Source of the DNA: Darksidea phi
Lineage: Eukaryota; Ascomycota; Dothideomycetes; Pleosporales; Lentitheciaceae
Length of the DNA: 64,000 nucleotides
Reading direction: 5' to 3'
Assembly (NCBI GenBank): GCA_030770425.1
Contig: JASJFT010000028.1
Coordinates: 264,711-328,710 of the forward strand
The notes under the pieces are model-generated. The model saw only the letters and a list, made by a program, of their open reading frames with translations. It searched no databases and was not told the DNA's origin. The position numbers were made by a program, and so were the translations under genes. How positions within the stretch are numbered: position 1 is the first letter of the stretch; each line of letters starts with the position of its first letter. Below, one piece after another: positions 21,601 through 33,624 of this stretch.

Positions 21601-22125
21601 CATATTGAAGAAAGTCTTTTTTTTCGGTTAGGAAGGCCCGCTTTTTAAAAAGCAAACTTGGGAAGAAAAGTACCAGCCTCTATGATCCAACCTCCTTTGT
21701 CCATCCCCGACCTAAGAAGTGTTGCATTCGGGATCGAGAAGTTCAAACCATTGAGCAGTGCTTCGGAGACCATCTCGAGGTTCAAAGCATATGTCGTAAC
21801 TTAGGCCTTGTCAGGGGTAGGAACGACGGTTGTCGGTCCTCGCAAGCAGTTGCACCAGACTTGGCTATACAGTTTGCAAAGGCAACCGACATGGTTCCTA
21901 TTTGCATAGTTATAGTAAGCAATAGTAACATCACAATTTCGACGGCGATCACGCCATCTTGCTGTTTGCAGCTTTCGGTTGCTGGGAGCCTCTTATCCAA
22001 AGAGGTGAGTCTATTTCTTGCTGTGTCCGAAACGGCTGTAAGAATGGACGGGGTGAATTTTCGATCGTTCGGACTCGATCATCATCTACTACTGTAAGCG
22101 ACTAACTCAAGCCGAAGACGAGAAT
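21601..22125. other. Intergenic left of the mobile element
   Basis: No supported gene. Two short overlapping open frames (21782-22097, both strands) have no motif. Confidence 0.5.
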
Positions 22126-22138
22126 TTCTATAGCTTAT
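22126..22138 (+). repeat. Target site duplication, left (13 bp)
   Basis: TTCTATAGCTTAT is repeated exactly at 23376-23388, on the other side of the element. Confidence 0.85.
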
Positions 22139-22501
22139 TTGATTTGGATTTGCATAGTGGGAGTCTCTTTAGAAGGTCCGCACGAAACATAGTAGGAGTT
22201 TGTACATAGTAGAGGTACTATACCTATACCTTATACACGATAATAGAGCTATAGAGCTATACACAGTACTGTCGATCGTGAGCGACGAGGTGATATTTCG
22301 AACATTAAGGCGCTGGACGAGAAATAATATATAATACCGAACTACAGAGCCTGGTTAGGAGACTAACAGCGGTAGCGAGGAGTTAGCGTACTAACACTAC
22401 CACCTACAGTATAAAAATTGCCCGCGATAATACTAGTATCCCACTCACTACATCCATCTCTTATCCTCAGCCAGCTTCCTCACTACTATAACGGTTAATA
22501 C

Positions 22502-23133
22502 TACCATGGCGGGAAAAGCCAGAGAGCGGTATAAACTATCTATTTCTTATCCTTAGCTAGCTTTCTTACTATATATCCTTAGTCTTCTGGTAACGGCGAG
22601 AGTAGTAGTACTAATATACCCTCTTCCTCAAACTTACTATTAATACCTACTAACTATATATCTTCGCCAACGATCGTTCGCCTAGTCCTTTAGTAGGACC
22701 TTTAGTAGGAGGAACTAGAGTAAAATAGGCTATTCAAGTATAGCGCTCTAAACCTTTTAAATATCGCGGTAGAGTATCCCCGGTGCTACAAGCGGGAGGT
22801 ACTGTCGATAGGGCTCCTCGATTATAATAACTATTAGTATAAAACCAACTATACGTTGGATATATTCGAGGGAACGAGTAGTAATAGAATTCTCGTATAG
22901 CTGTTAGTAGTTGCCTGTATTATATTCCTATCTAAGGCCCTATATAACGAGGATAGGCGTTTCGTCCAGAGGTAGCTATACCGTCTACGTAGGCTGGAGG
23001 AAAAGCTTATATAGGAAAGACAGTTAAAGGAGGAGGAATCGGCCTTCTTGAAAGGCTATCGAGGGAGCGAATACCTGACGTGGAAGATGGAGCTGGTGTC
23101 TATAGTAGATACGATACGAACGATGGCGTAGGG
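22502..23133 (+). pseudogene. RIP-damaged open frame inside mobile element copy 1
   Basis: From about 22630 the plus strand reads as one protein frame to a TAG at about 23131, interrupted by about seven TAG and one TAA codons where CAG/CAA (Gln) would fit. Intact stretches include YKTNYTLDIFEGTS, EDRRFVQR, LKEEESAFLKGYRG and WKMELVSIVDTIRTMA. The predicted product would be about 160 residues or more, with a charged helical end. I find no reverse transcriptase, transposase or zinc-finger motif. An ATG near 22505 (MAGKARERYK) lies in a different frame. Copy 2 keeps the same frame with a partly different set of damaged codons. Confidence 0.55.
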
Positions 23134-23333
23134 GCGGAGGACGACGGGGATACCTAGCTGGGGAGGGTAGGGGGTTCGGCGTTGTCGGCGCGTTTAACTG
23201 TCTACATATATTATTAGTAAATTAGGAGCTATTATTGTCGTGTAGTTGCTGCCTGTTGCGTGAGATGTCGAAACATTGAAACATAATGAGGTGATTAGAA
23301 TCACGAAAAACACAGCCAGCCCAGGAGCCAACG

Positions 23334-23341
23334 TGACGTCA
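23334..23341. promoter_or_regulatory. TGACGTCA palindrome in the element's terminal hairpin
   Basis: A perfect CRE-type (bZIP/ATF) octamer lies inside the 9-bp inverted repeat at the element end. It is kept in copy 2 at 35425-35432. Whether any factor binds it is unknown. Confidence 0.4.
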
Positions 23342-23375
23342 CGCCGGGTAGTGGCCCAAGCTCCTGGGGGAGGGG

Positions 23376-23388
23376 TTCTATAGCTTAT
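23376..23388 (+). repeat. Target site duplication, right (13 bp)
   Basis: Exact repeat of 22126-22138. Confidence 0.85.
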
Positions 23389-24332
23389 AACAAACGAGAA
23401 ATTATCTGCAGCTAGAGTATCAGACCGGTGATTCCTCTGGCTAGGAATGAGAGTAATGTGGTGAGATGCAATCCAGTGCTTCTTCCAAGGAGTCGCAGGA
23501 GGAATGGGAAGACGATTTGGAAGGAAAGTTTGCAAAAATAGCGGCATATATTGAAGATTATGGTCGACTGAGGAGTGCTATAGATATTCTAGCTGTTACG
23601 TCCTTAACGTGACGAAGAGTGATAAAATAGCCCATTAGCGGTTTACCTTGCAAATTCATTCGGGTATCTCAGTAGTAACTAATGTGGTTAGATATTGTGC
23701 AACCTGCGATGATAGTGATAGTGCGAAAGTGGAATTTAAATGCTGGAAGAATTAAGCGAAAGAATGTGTAAGCTTAATAGTCAAATGTCTGCTGGTGTTG
23801 TGGGCTACTGCATAATTATATACGGAGGCTAAAAGGGCGACTTGCTAAGTTCGAGGGGAATACCGTCTATAATATCATAATGTTTCCTGAAAGCGGAAAT
23901 TTGTAGAACAGTGGATTCGTATATCGGCTATTTGCTTCCGTCTCATTATCAACTACTCGAGGTGGCGTTTGAAAATGATATAAAAAATCAGCCGTTATGC
24001 GCGCTTTTATGTTGCAGGGTAAGCTGGCACTATAGACTTTTGAAAATAGCGAGCTACGCATCCAACGGCCCTTGTTTTAAGCCTCAAGGCTAAAGAAAAT
24101 TACGTAAATAGTTTATTATTCCATACTATCTAGGTAATGCATTCTATCCAACTTATATCTGTGGTTTTAATGGGAAGCCTCTAGTGCTAGCCTTCCCGGC
24201 AACATGGGAGGCGCGCTCTATTGTTCCTGCGAGGCAACCATACCCCGCCCTAACTAAGCGAACATAGTCTGTAGACGCTCTCGACCCGACGCCGGCATAG
24301 CTCTCTAATGAAAGAGTGCCCTCCTAACCACG
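23389..24332. other. AT-rich intergenic sequence
   Basis: Low-complexity, AT-rich sequence with only short open frames. A 48-codon frame starts at an ATG at 23466 (MQSSASSKESQEEWEDDLEG), too short and isolated to call. The last 100 bases are GC-richer and belong to the promoter of the DUF1294 gene. Confidence 0.5.
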
Positions 24333-24773
24333 ATGCCGCCACGAAGACCGCCACGGCGGTACAGACCCATCACGCTCGCGACCGCAGCTGGTGTTTTCTC
24401 TCTCATCCTGCCGACTGTGTCCCTCATTCGCTTGTATACTAGCACTGGCGCTCTGCTGCCCTTCGCATATACAGCTGTGATCAGCGGCGCTACTTTTCTA
24501 ATGTACGGATACGACAAGATGCAAGCGCGGAACCTCGAGTGGAGAGTGAAGGAGGTCACCCTGCATACGTTGGGGTTGTTTGGAGGATGGCCGGGGGCAC
24601 TGGCTGGCATGCACTATTTCCAGCACAAGACGAGGAAGACAGCGTTCCAAATATCCTTCTGGGTGATTATTGCTGGCTGGCAGGTTGTGTGGTGGGCCGT
24701 GTGGAGCGGGGGAGTGCCACACCCTGAGCTACTACAGGTTCAATGGGAAGAACGTGGAATAGGCATTGCCTAG
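24333..24773 (+). CDS. DUF1294 family small membrane protein
   Basis: A single exon gives 146 residues, with a short basic N-terminus (MPPRRPPRRYRP). Hydrophobic segments lie at about 14-33 and 38-56, and another at about 108-126. The signature YGYDKMQARNLEWRVKEVTLHTLGLFGGWPGALAGMHYFQHKTRK matches the DUF1294 domain (K-x-A..WR-x-E..L-x-G..GG-x-G..H-K). This family is found from bacteria to fungi as small inner or organelle membrane proteins with no established activity. The next gene is on the opposite strand, tail to tail. Confidence 0.85.
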   Translation: MPPRRPPRRYRPITLATAAGVFSLILPTVSLIRLYTSTGALLPFAYTAVISGATFLMYGYDKMQARNLEWRVKEVTLHTLGLFGGWPGALAGMHYFQHKTRKTAFQISFWVIIAGWQVVWWAVWSGGVPHPELLQVQWEERGIGIA

Positions 24774-24889
24774 GAGACGTCTCCGTTATCCTAGGTTGTT
24801 TTCGATATCAACACAAGAAGAGCCCGCCCACCCAAGGTACACAGAACACCAATACATCTCCGATCAGAAACGCCTCCCTGGAACGTCCA

Positions 24890-25578
24890 TCACTGTGCTT
24901 TTCGCGTTACTCCCGCCTCCTTCGCATTATCCCTCGTCTTCGTCATCGTCGAAACGCGCTCAAATGTCTTGGTCGACAGATCCTGCATCGAGTCCCACGC
25001 TCTACTCGTGGAAATGCGATCGTATGCCGTTTTCGAAAGATCGCTCACGCTGTCCCACGCCTGGCTAGCAGCTCGACCTAAACAAGAGAGAATCATTAGC
25101 GACCGGTGAGCGGACTCGTCAAGCGATCCGCGGTTTCACCAGTAGCCTCGCCAAGCGGGTTGCCTAGATGGGAAGTCACGAAGTCAGCAAACTTGTGCAA
25201 AGGGGCATCCGTGCCTGCTGCCTTAGACTAGAGGCGGCGCTGTCTTGAAAATTGCAACGCGGTCTGTGCCGCAGGGTAACGTACTCATGGCGCCGCCAAC
25301 AGCGTTGCTGAGGCCTTTCTTGAGCTGCTTGATGTCCTGTTGGTCGGAGGCAGGGATCTTGGATATCTGGTCTGGAACTGGGTTAGGGCATCTCCATCCT
25401 GCGGGAAAGGAGTGGGTGTACCTTTAGCCATATAAGACATCTTATTCTCGCCCATTGTTCTGAGTGCTTGTCGTTCGAGCTTGCGTTTCATCTCAGGCGG
25501 GATGCCGAAAAGGTATACGGCTAGGGCAGCTACCCCGATGATGCCGGCGAAGATAGTGAAGAAGGTTGCGGCGGTCAT
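24890..25578 (-). CDS. Small single-pass membrane protein, conserved hypothetical
   Basis: This is a four-exon minus-strand gene: 25578-25422, 25377-25285, 25214-25140 and 25077-24890, about 170 residues. Introns of 44, 70 and 62 nt have GTAC, GTAC and GTGA donors and CTAAC/CTAAT branch points. The third acceptor could also lie 3 nt earlier; both keep the frame. The N-terminus MTAATFFTIFAGIIGVAALAVYLFGI is a single membrane anchor. A conserved-looking cytosolic part follows (PPEMKRKLERQALRTMGENKMSYMAK, DQISKIPASDQQDIKQLKKG) and then an amphipathic tail with two related blocks, QAWDSVSDLSKTAYDRIS and RAWDSMQDLSTKTFERVS. I do not recognise a named family. An organelle membrane role is likely, but no more can be said. 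Confidence 0.7.
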
Positions 25579-26398
25579 GGCGAATGCTTATCGTAGGTCA
25601 AGGCAGAGAGGTATGGCGTAGTGATGCACGAGGTTTGAAACAGTAAGAATTGTGAGAGGATCGGTGGCAGGATGGAGAAGTGATAGGCGTGGTGTCCTGA
25701 TGGCCCGGATTTATGGGAGATGGAGGTAGGTGCATGACATCATCCCATTGTTCTACTGCGCTTGCGGCTTCCCTGGGCTTACCCTGGGCAGATGCCTGCA
25801 GAGTCTTTGGTCTAGGCTTCTTCCCCTTTCTTTAAAGAGCATCGTCTTGTCAAGTTCGCGAGGTGCATGCGGACTACAGACAAGGGTGGCTACGCTAGTC
25901 CTAATGTCGCGGTGAACTGCGCGCATTGGGAGACGGCAGCGTTACGCTTCGATAGGTGCAGTCCGCGGGATGTCAAAGAGCTCTCAATTACCTCCCTGGA
26001 GCTTCGGGGCACTCCTCGAGCGCCTTGTGTGTGCCTGGCTGCACCAGAAAGCAGCCAATCATCAGGAGCCCAGCTGCACAGCCTCTTGTCGAGGAAGAGC
26101 AACAGCCCCCACCAGCTCCAGCTGGCAAGGCGCGAACGACCTCACCCCACGACCACCCTTCAAACGCCCAAGTGCTGACAGCTGCGATTCTCACTCTCTC
26201 CATACTTGACCTACACCTATTGCCTGTTTTCCCTGCCCTGCGCCTGTTTCCTTGGTCCTACGAAGATTGTTTTTGTCTGCATCGACTACCCCTCACAACC
26301 CCACCATCATCTCCGCGTCTGACAGGCATCCTCTTTGACTCTCAGCCGCAGAACAACGCAGCAGCGCAGCGCGAGACACACCCACATACACACACACG
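25579..26398. other. Divergent promoter region
   Basis: About 820 bases between the starts of the small membrane protein (minus) and the kinase (plus). It ends in pyrimidine-rich and CA-rich sequence (CACACACACAC) just before the kinase start, typical of a fungal 5' leader. Confidence 0.55.
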
Positions 26399-27908
<1,510 letters not shown>

Positions 27909-28317
27909 GGCAAGTATTTCTTGGGGCGGTTGGACGGTTTCTTCATGCTACTCGAGCAGTTTTTCTTGGAATTAGGATACCCTGGATGGCAGTTGCCAGG
28001 GCGACTAGGTAGATATCATTATTCTGAACGAGCTAAGGGAGGCTTTCTTGCCTAAAGTAGTGGTTTTTGTTTGCACAGTGAAGTTGCCTTGAATGTGGAG
28101 TTTTATCAGTTAAACATTGAAGTTCACGGGTGAATCGCTGTCACGTGACTCGCGGGTTGTTCGAACGACTAGCGTAATCACCTTCCAGGGTTCGCGTCCA
28201 CAGAGTTGAGCGTTGAGCACAACTACACACATCGCTGCATCCGCCCCCGACGTCCTGCTGCAGGAGAGAAATTGTTGATATTTATTGCAGAGGTCTACGC
28301 GACCGCGATTTTGCGAC
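27909..28317. other. Intergenic, kinase 3' flank and Rsc4-type promoter
   Basis: About 400 bases. No supported gene. Confidence 0.55.
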
Positions 28318-31190
28318 ATGGAGAGCGCTGCGAAGCGCAAAGCGACGGGTGCTGCTGCGCCGGAAAACGAGGGTCGGCCGTCGAAGCGCCAGAAACTGCC
28401 GGTATGTGCACGCTCTCGTGGTGACTGTGGCATGTAGCATTGTCGGTGGGGGGCTCGGGGAGGATTGAGAGGCTACGGTCGCCATGCGGGATGGCTGTGG
28501 GCTGTGGACGGGGAGCGCGCGACGACTGACTTGGTTCGACGAGCGAGCGACCTTCAGCCTACTGCCCCTCCACGCCGCCGCAACACCCCGAGCCCCGCCG
28601 ATGCGCGCGTATATACACTGCGACGGGAGTATGGAGAGATGGGATGGAATTTGCTGACATGGACTGCGTGTGCAGGGCGACGCAGATGGCGGTGGAGAGA
28701 CCGCGGCGACCACGACGGCGATGGGACTGAAATTCGTGGAGAGCTTGAAGCAAGCAAAGGATAAAACGTGAGTACCTGCGCCTGCGCTATTGAATGGCAT
28801 AGTAGCTATGGCCATTGGTACTGATAGACTGCAGCGGCCGCCCGATTGCTGTGCACTTCCTCAAGCTTCCTGACAAGGTATGCTCTCTCGGGCACTCCCC
28901 GCCCTGGCCCCCCGCTAATGAGACGCGCCAGAACGAGTTGCCTGAGTATTATGAGCATATCAAACTGCCCATTGCGATCGACACCATCGAGGTACGAGCC
29001 TGCTCATGCCATATTCGCGATATTATTGCTCCTCATCACATACGAAGAACGACGCATCTCATCCCACACAAACTTTCGCCACCGCAATACACTAGAACAT
29101 ACATGATAGATGTTAAACAAGGGACTGAGTGCTGATAACGATCATAGGACAAGCTCAACCGTGGTGAATATACCAACCTTGCGCAAGTTGAAGCCGACCA
29201 GAAGCGACTCGTCAATAACGCAAAAGCATACAATGACAAGAAGTCCATCATCTACGAGGATGCCGAGCGCCTCCGAAAAACGGCGTCCAACTGGATGGTC
29301 AAGCATAATCCCGCATATCGAGTCAATGGCTACCAGGCGGTCGCTACGCCAGTGCCCGGCGAGGAGCCAGTCCCATATGGAAAGCCAATCCCGCGCATTC
29401 AGCCTTCAACACCGAGGCCTGCAGCATCTACACCAGATTCGTCCGAGAGACCGCGACGGGCGGCGGCAGCACAATCTGCTACTCCGGCGCCGTCAAAGCT
29501 ACGACAGTCAGCCTCGGCGGTCCCAGCGGAAGCAGATGATAGCCCGGACTTCAAAGGGAAGACATTCCAGCAGGCGCAAGATCAGATCATCCGAGAACTG
29601 ATGGATTATGTCGAGCCAGAGTATGTCTATTCGATAGTCTTTATCGCAACCGAAGCTAATCGTTTATAGGAGCGGCCTTCAGATCTTCCTGCCCTTCCAT
29701 CAACTGCCTAGTCGCTCGCTAAAGGACTATTATGCGCTCATCAAAGACCCCGTATCACTCACGGCCGTGCAGAAGAAGGTTCGAGGCGTCGTTGGTCGCA
29801 ATGCGCCCACCGGCCACACCGAGTTGAAGAGCTGGGACGCGTTCGAAAAGATGACTAGCATGATCTGGAAGAATGCGCGGGAATATAACGAGGATGGCAG
29901 CGATCTCTACAACGTCTCCCTAGAGCTTGAGGTGTGTAACGGCCACTGCTTCCCTCAAGTTCGATGCTTACACAAGTAGGAAATGTTTACGCAGCGATTA
30001 GCGGAAGCTAAGGCCAACGTGGACGAACCGCCCCAGCCAAAGCTGAAGCTCAACATGTCTGCCGCTGCTCCGTCACCAGCTCCGGCCCCTAAACAACAGC
30101 TGAAGCTTAAGCTACGCCAAAGTCCTGTGTCGGATCCAAATACTCCTCGCGGACGGAGCTCGGCCACACCTGGCGTCATAGTCGACAATGAGGCCCTGTT
30201 GCGGCAACAACGACATGTACTAGAAAGTATGAATAGCTCGCGCTCATCCCGACCCTCGTCCTCCGGGAAAGCACAAACCTCAGCAGCATCAGCGAATCCG
30301 TTTAGTGGCACACGCGGTGCATCAGCAACAATACCTCCCATACCAGCGGTCCAAACGAAACCTGTGGGATCGCCTCCTGCGGTCAACGGCATCAAGAATG
30401 ACGTGCAATCACCAGCGCTGAACGCGGTTAGACCGGCAAGCAACGCATCTGACAATCAAAGCCAACGTCTTAGTGTCCCAGCACACACTCCGCATCCTGC
30501 CATGGCGCCACCGCAACCTGTTTCCCGTCCAGCAAGCGGCAGTCCGCATCCGAGTGGACCGGCCAGCCAGCAGACAGGAACATATACTAAGGAGTATCAC
30601 CATCCGCCAAATTACTACGTTCCCCCCGCTACACCACAGTTTGATCACTTCAGAAAGGTGCCATTGAAGAGTGAGTGCGTCGCCATAATCTGCTAGACGG
30701 ACAACTAATGCATACAGACATTGATGAGGCCCTCCTACCCAAAATCGCCCTAAACGCCCACCCTGCACTCAATTTATCCAAACCCTGGTCCATCGATGTT
30801 ACCGCTAACAAGCTAAAGACCTCTCATAGCGTCACTATGCTTTTGTCGCCGAGCTACTCCTATCTTCAAATTGTGCCCCATGTCCCCATCGCCCTCACGA
30901 GTCGTCTCTACCGCCTCTTTGTCACCGTCAATGGTAGCAAGACCTTCGAGGTGAATCGCATGCCAGTCACCGCTGGTATCAACGGCGCCGGGACGACGCC
31001 GGGCTACGAGGGTGGGAAGAAGAAGGGCGAGCCGGTTTACGAAGCTAAGCTTATGACGGGAGTGAACCGTGTAGAGGTGGAAATTGTGGCAGAGAGAGAT
31101 CGTAAGGGGAAGCCCGAGAGTAACTTACCAAAGGAGCAGGTGGATATTGAGAAGTGTACTATCTTCTTGCATCTTCTGAGGCCCTCGTAG
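28318..31190 (+). CDS. rsc4: Rsc4-type tandem bromodomain protein of the RSC chromatin remodeller
   Basis: Eight exons: 28318-28401, 28676-28767, 28835-28877, 28932-28991, 29148-29620, 29670-29931, 29980-30670 and 30718-31190, giving 725 residues with consistent phase at every junction. The N-terminus is basic (MESAAKRKATG). Bromodomain 1 is spread over exons 2-5 (VHFLKLPDK, NELPEYYEHIKLPIAIDTIE, YEDAERLRKTASNW). Bromodomain 2 lies in exons 5-6 (FLPFHQLPSRSLKDYYALIKDP, WDAFEKMTSMIWKNAREYNEDGSDLYN). A Pro/Ser/Gln-rich linker leads to the Rsc4 C-terminal domain (ALNLSKPWSIDVTANK, GVNRVEVEIVAE, EKCTIFLHLLRPS). The protein should read acetyl-lysine in nucleosomes as a RSC subunit. The first intron (274 nt) is the longest seen in this window. 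Confidence 0.88.
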
Positions 31191-31998
31191 AGTGGGGACG
31201 CGGAGATTGTGGACGACGAGGCGAGCGCGGGGATCGAGGCGGGCAACGAGGTGAAGGCATTTTTCTCGGGGGAATCAATCACAATTTGAGAGCTTAGGAA
31301 GGAGTGGGGAGACCCTGTGAGGAGGAGACCTACGGAGGAGACCTACGGGGGAGAAGTTGCATTTGTACGACTTGGTATTTGGTGTTTGTACGGTATACCT
31401 ATTGGATGGGAAAGGCTACTGGCGTTCTGAGAGCATGATGATTGGCGGGTTTTTAGTATGATTGTCCTTTCCCTCCTCTCCTTATGTCGCGCATGACGAG
31501 TTTTATAGGGAGCGGGTTGCTTTAGCAGGTAAGGTGCTACAAGCCTTTTGGTAGGCTTCCTACCTTGCGAAGTCGAATTATTTGAATAGCGAAGTCGCTT
31601 TGACAATGGAGTATTTTTGAATGTTGCTGGTGTTGTTGAAGGGAGGTAGGCGTCAGTAGGCACTTCTTACCTTCGATCTCTCTTCTTTTTTTGTATAATG
31701 CATTTTTGAGTTGGCTAGTACGGGTGAGTGGACAGGTCTCTAGCACTTAACGATATCCACTTCTAACCGGCTTCTGGCTACCTGTGCATAGTATACATGG
31801 AGAAAGGGGCACAACATCACCAACTCCCCTCATTGCTATCAGTTTCTACCTAGACCTGTGAACTTAAATACGTTCAGCCGAAGGGTGTAAGGCCGCCTAC
31901 TTTATCAGATATCTTGGGTTTTCTTCTCTTCTGTATTACTCATCTCTTCTATGGCAATTAGATTATTAGCGTTTGAGACTTCCATATAACTAATATTA
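31191..31998. other. Intergenic, Rsc4-type 3' flank
   Basis: No supported gene; the composition falls from GC-rich to AT-rich towards the right. Confidence 0.55.
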
Positions 31999-32068
31999 CC
32001 CGTGTACAAACTCCTACTGTGTTTCGTGCGGACCTTACAAAACAGACTCCTACTATGAAAATCCAAAA
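31999..32068 (-). repeat. Short fragment of the 1.2 kb element (left end)
   Basis: About 65-70 bases are the reverse complement of the element's left end, from GTGTACAAACTCCTACTGTG to CTACTATGAAAATCC. One G-to-T difference in the TTTGCAT core and several transitions separate it from the full copies. Confidence 0.75.
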
Positions 32069-33382
32069 AATAAAATACTAAATTCTATACCAATAGCCTT
32101 CTATAGTTACCTAATCTAAACCCGGTTAAGAATATATAAAGACTACCTAAATATCGAACATCAAAGCAAGTTCCTTATACCGAGGAGCTACGATAGTATA
32201 TAATACAGAAGATAATAGCGGAGATGATAGAGGAGTAGGAGAAAATTCAGGTTGATAAATATCCATAAGAGAACTTTTCTAGGTAGTAATTTAGGCTAGG
32301 GGTAGCTATAAAAAATAGTAATAGAAAGTAATGTTGTACATAAAGTATAGAGAAACTGGCATTGCGTGCGCATTTAATGGCATTTGGCAAAACCCTCGGG
32401 CTCGTCTGTTCATGGAAGGGCCTTGCAAGAGATGAAAACCCCTGCAATAAACGATAACGCCATGCTTCTTGGACTCCAAAATCGCCGCGGATCTCGCGGC
32501 ATGAGGGGCTAACTGCCTCGACCGTGATGGTTGGGCTGGCTCGTGGAGGACTAAGCGACCCATAAATTCGGACTCGGGAGCTTTTCTGTACCTAAATTTG
32601 AGCTGCTGCTTATATGAGGGATGTCTGCTACGATTGGCGGTGTTTCCTTAATGGTGCATGACCTGTATAAGAGCCTTCTGAGAAGTGGATTTTCGCATAG
32701 ATAAATTCGAGTCATTTATACAAAAGCTATCAGAATAGAAGCCAAATCCCTATATTAATACTATAAAAGTAGATTTCCTAGCCCTATTTTTTTTTCGGAA
32801 AAGCTGCATTGCGCACCTATGCTATTGTAGGGGAGTTTTTCTACTCAATGATAAACTGCATACATCTGAAGACCAGCACTGAAATTTCAACTGCACATGA
32901 AAAGAGTGGAACGCTTGACGTCGGCCCTGCATCCTATTAGCTTGTTGTTACCCAACAGCAAGGGAGTACCGTCGAATTTACAACCGTGGAATAGTGCGTA
33001 GCCAACACTGGCTTCATCCGACACGAGCCTCAACACGCGACCTAGAGGAAGGGGGTGGGGTGTAGGAGAGGGGAACTGCTGGAACCAAGGGAAAATAGCT
33101 TTTAAAAGAAGTCGAGGTACCTTGAATAGCGAAGACTAATTACTAAGCGGATTCGATTCGATTAATAAGTAGTAGAGATGAACGAACTATTCGTATAAGT
33201 AGCTTTTATACCTATATTCGATGGTTGTTAAGAAGAGTTATTGTTAAGCTTGGTAGCCGCTAAAGTCATCCACGGTTTATAAGGCTCTTGAGCCACACAC
33301 ACACAAAAAATAATACTCTCACTACAGAAGCAGTTGACGCGATCGCTCTGCTACAATTGGTACTAGTATAGAAAGCCGGGCG
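32069..33382. other. AT-rich, gene-free block
   Basis: Long AT-rich stretches with many TA dinucleotides and stop codons in all frames, as in RIP-affected sequence. A dispersed repeat lies at 32799-32895. Otherwise I see nothing to call. Confidence 0.55.
32799..32895 (+). repeat. Dispersed repeat B, copy 1
   Basis: GGAAAAGCTGCATTGCGCA to ACCAGCACTGAAATT is matched in order and spacing by 47615-47713 (ends GGAAAAGCTACATTGCGCA and ACCAGCACTGAAATT). The middle is more diverged. It is a roughly 97-bp non-coding repeat of unknown type. Confidence 0.6.
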
Positions 33383-33624
33383 GGACGGAGCACGTGAGTG
33401 AGTGAGTGAGTGAGATTGATTTACGTCCTATAGAAATGGCTTTTGCCTTATCTACATGAGCCTCCCGTGGGGCATAAAGGGACGCGCCTAAGTGCAGCCT
33501 GAAGGGCGCAAAAGGCGGATCGTGATTGTAAGATGCCGCTGGGCAGCAATTCGGTCCCCAGTATCCCTCCTTGCAGATACTAAAGGTGTTTTTGTCAATA
33601 CTAACTTGGACGGAGCACGTGAGA
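33383..33624 (+). repeat. 16-bp direct repeat bracketing a 210-bp segment, with GTGA microsatellite
   Basis: GGACGGAGCACGTGAG occurs at 33383-33398 and again at 33609-33624. The left copy runs directly into a (GTGA)n tract (about 33394-33414). The segment between has no coding signal. It could be a target duplication around an inserted piece or an ordinary segmental repeat. Confidence 0.5.

Larger units (their letters stand above)
22139..23375 (+). mobile_element. Full-length copy 1 of a 1.2 kb dispersed element
   Basis: The element runs from TTGATTTGGATTTGCATAG to GGGGGAGGGG and is flanked by a perfect 13-bp direct repeat. It has no terminal inverted repeats. Copy 2 (35391-36549) is the reverse complement of the same sequence and has its own, different 15-bp duplication, which fixes both ends. 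The right end carries a 9-bp inverted repeat (CCCAGGAGC at 23320-23328, GCTCCTGGG at 23360-23368) enclosing a TGACGTCA palindrome. The only coding trace is a stop-riddled plus-strand frame. Duplications of 13 and 15 bp without inverted repeats fit retroposition better than cut-and-paste transposition, but the class is not settled. Confidence 0.85.

Noticed and set aside
22139..23375. Helitron interpretation because of the terminal hairpin
   Set aside because: Helitrons do not leave 13-15 bp target duplications, and the end is not CTRR.
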